Shown here one piece after another: positions 42,507 to 44,111 of a DNA stretch of 44,111 nucleotides. The notes below the pieces were generated by a model, which was not told the origin of the DNA, did not search any database, and worked only from the letters and a program-made list of their open reading frames with translations. Every line of letters begins with the position of its first letter. The first letter of the stretch is position 1. The DNA is taken from positions 1-44,111 of the forward strand of contig CAJYHS010000229.1 in NCBI GenBank assembly GCA_913774715.1, given 5' to 3'. Position numbers and translations under genes: made by a program. The stretch comes from an uncultured Siphonobacter sp. (GTDB lineage: Bacteria > Bacteroidota > Bacteroidia > Cytophagales > Spirosomataceae).

Positions 42507-42544
42507 AAACAATCTCCCGGACGATAAGTTACGGGAGATTGTTT
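42507..42544. terminator. Terminator for the S9 peptidase gene
   Basis: A perfect 13-bp stem (42507-42519 with 42532-42544, core CAATCTCCCG) has T runs on both sides. It stands 24 bases past the stop of the minus-strand peptidase. Confidence 0.88.
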
Positions 42545-42568
42545 TTATTCAGCATACGAATGGAAATC

Positions 42569-44111
42569 TTATTTTGCTCCGATGTAACGTTCAAAGAATT
42601 CATAAATCCGCAGGATACGGTCCATGCGTTGGCGAACATTACCCGTACGACTGAGTTCGTGCGTAGCACCGGGCATCCGAACGTATTCGACATCCTTACC
42701 CATGATTTTCATGGACTTGTACATCATCTCGGATTGAATAACCCCCGTACGTAAATCATTTTCACCGTGTTTAATTAACAATGGCGTACGAATCTGATCC
42801 ACGAAGGTATAAGGTGAATTGGCTTCCAGCACCCGATCCGTTTTATCCAGCCAGGGGTACTGGAAATAGTTAGGAACCAGTCGCCAGGCATTGCCTTCAC
42901 CCAGAAAAGTCGTTAAATCGTACACACCACGCTGAGAGAAAGCGGCCTTAAAACGGTGATCATGACCAACGATCCAGGCCGTCAGGTAACCCGCATAACT
43001 ACCGCCCGTAATCACCTGACGCGAAGTATCGGCCCAGGATTCTTTAGCGGCTTCAGTAGCAGCTCTCAACACGTCAGAAGCGGGACCCGTGCCCCAATCT
43101 TTAATGTTTGCTCGTTGAAAATCAATTCCATACCCACCTGAACCCCGAGGATTGGCATACACAACTCCATATCCTTGTGAACAGAAGAACTGGAATTCAT
43201 GCCACATACTGGCTTCACCGGGCCCCCACATGGCGGTTGGACCGCCGTGCATGTTCAGTAATAGAGGATACTTCTTACCCGCCTGAAGATTAGCAGGTTT
43301 CATGATCCAGTACTCTACGGTCTGGCCCTTTTCATTCTGGAAGGTACGTTTTTCAGGGATACTAATCGCTTTCTTCGAAACCCAATCGTTCAGACTGGTT
43401 AGTTTTTGAGCAGACTGAATAGCCTTTTTAAAGTCAGCTGTCGATAATTCCGTTGCTTTTCCTTTTTTGGATGCTCCAGTTACCGAAGTCCAGTAGACTT
43501 CATTGGGGGCAGTTACCTGCGTTTTAACGAAGATGAGTTTATCCCCCTTCAAGTCAAAATCCAGAATCCCTGAATCAAAATCTGATAAGGTCTCAACCTG
43601 ATTGGTAGTCGCGTTGATGCGGTATAAAGGTTCTCCTCCGTTAGAGGCCGCCGTAAAATACACGTATTTCGAATCACCTGACCAGACAAAACCGGAGGCC
43701 GCCCGATCAAAAGTAATCGGTGTTGGTTTCGCTTCTCCACTAGTATTGACTATGTGAACCTGAGCAATATTTACGCCTTCAGCGGGTGAGGTTAACACGA
43801 TCATTTTTTTTCCATCCTTTGAAATCGACGAAACCATGGCTCGCTGATTTTGAGGTACGAAGAAATCCTTCTGCTCGCCCGTCTCCGTTGAAAGCTGGAT
43901 GATCTTACTGGTTTGCTCGCGGTCCGGGTGAATAGCAGCCTGCTGACCCGTCGTCGCAAAAAGTTTCTTTCCATCCATACTCCACCCTGCTGGCTGCACG
44001 GATTTGAAGCCTGTCGTTAGTACTTTAGGCTGGGCACCTTCTTTTAATTCAACGATGCAAATATGGCTAAACGTCAATTCCGGCTGCGTGGTAGCTTCGC
44101 CCTGGAAGTTC
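42569..44111 (-). CDS. S9-family serine peptidase (acylaminoacyl-peptidase/DPP-like), 5' partial
   Basis: The frame stays open to the window edge, so the N terminus is missing; about 513 residues are seen. The visible part has the end of a beta-propeller (blades with DGKKMIVLTS and SGDSKYVYFTAAS) and a full alpha/beta-hydrolase domain. The catalytic Ser is in GGSYAGYL (codon about 42998-43000), the Asp in HGENDLRTGV and the His in GATHELSRTG. The family trims short peptides from their N-terminal side. Typical members have about 650-700 residues, so roughly a fifth to a quarter of the protein lies outside the window. An internal TTG at 44077 is not the true start. Confidence 0.92.
   Translation of the reverse strand, partial: NFQGEATTQPELTFSHICIVELKEGAQPKVLTTGFKSVQPAGWSMDGKKLFATTGQQAAIHPDREQTSKIIQLSTETGEQKDFFVPQNQRAMVSSISKDGKKMIVLTSPAEGVNIAQVHIVNTSGEAKPTPITFDRAASGFVWSGDSKYVYFTAASNGGEPLYRINATTNQVETLSDFDSGILDFDLKGDKLIFVKTQVTAPNEVYWTSVTGASKKGKATELSTADFKKAIQSAQKLTSLNDWVSKKAISIPEKRTFQNEKGQTVEYWIMKPANLQAGKKYPLLLNMHGGPTAMWGPGEASMWHEFQFFCSQGYGVVYANPRGSGGYGIDFQRANIKDWGTGPASDVLRAATEAAKESWADTSRQVITGGSYAGYLTAWIVGHDHRFKAAFSQRGVYDLTTFLGEGNAWRLVPNYFQYPWLDKTDRVLEANSPYTFVDQIRTPLLIKHGENDLRTGVIQSEMMYKSMKIMGKDVEYVRMPGATHELSRTGNVRQRMDRILRIYEFFERYIGAK

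Overview
This window looks like a chromosomal segment from a Bacteroidota member, most likely of the order Cytophagales (a Spirosoma/Siphonobacter-like lineage). The evidence is a SusC/SusD pair, promoters of the TTTG-N18..20-TAnnTTTG type, an HYC_CC_PP-type cysteine protein, DUF937 and FucP-type proteins, and many intergenic palindromes. The order assignment is inference. I see no rRNA, tRNA, CRISPR array, prophage or transposase gene.

Layout. 1-10.6 kb is mixed housekeeping: a DUF1877 protein, a secreted M3 peptidase, a lipoprotein, an HD-domain phosphohydrolase, a YpdA-type oxidoreductase, deoC, a sugar isomerase-like TIM barrel, an unknown protein carrying a DVDDT motif, and a YgiB/YgiC-like pair. 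10.6-16.6 kb is a minus-strand metal (probably copper) block. In transcription order it holds an HYC_CC_PP-type protein, a TonB-dependent receptor, a small AraC regulator with its own CxxC metal-binding domain, a His/Met-rich outer-membrane protein, a 22-cysteine Csp-type copper-storage protein and a secreted HMA protein. This is the best candidate in the window for an incompletely described system.

16.7-29.8 kb carries a sugar MFS permease, a HAD hydrolase, a two-component system, a DUF937/OmpA-like membrane protein with an NTF2-like protein and an epimerase, metG, mog, a Q/N-rich small protein, a DJ-1/PfpI protein, a VOC protein and an MFS exporter. 29.9-38.0 kb is a compact beta-mannan utilisation locus on the minus strand: SusC, SusD, GH26 mannanase and a sodium/solute symporter, with a divergent AraC regulator. 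39.2-41.5 kb holds a GMC dehydrogenase with a Tat-signal small subunit. 41.5-44.1 kb holds a NAGPA-type phosphodiester glycosidase and an S9 peptidase cut by the window edge.

A second theme is architectural. Intergenic palindromes and dispersed repeats of several unrelated sequences repeatedly begin on, or within a few bases of, stop codons. Two genes show a promoter placed so that the start codon should fall at about +1, suggesting leaderless mRNA.
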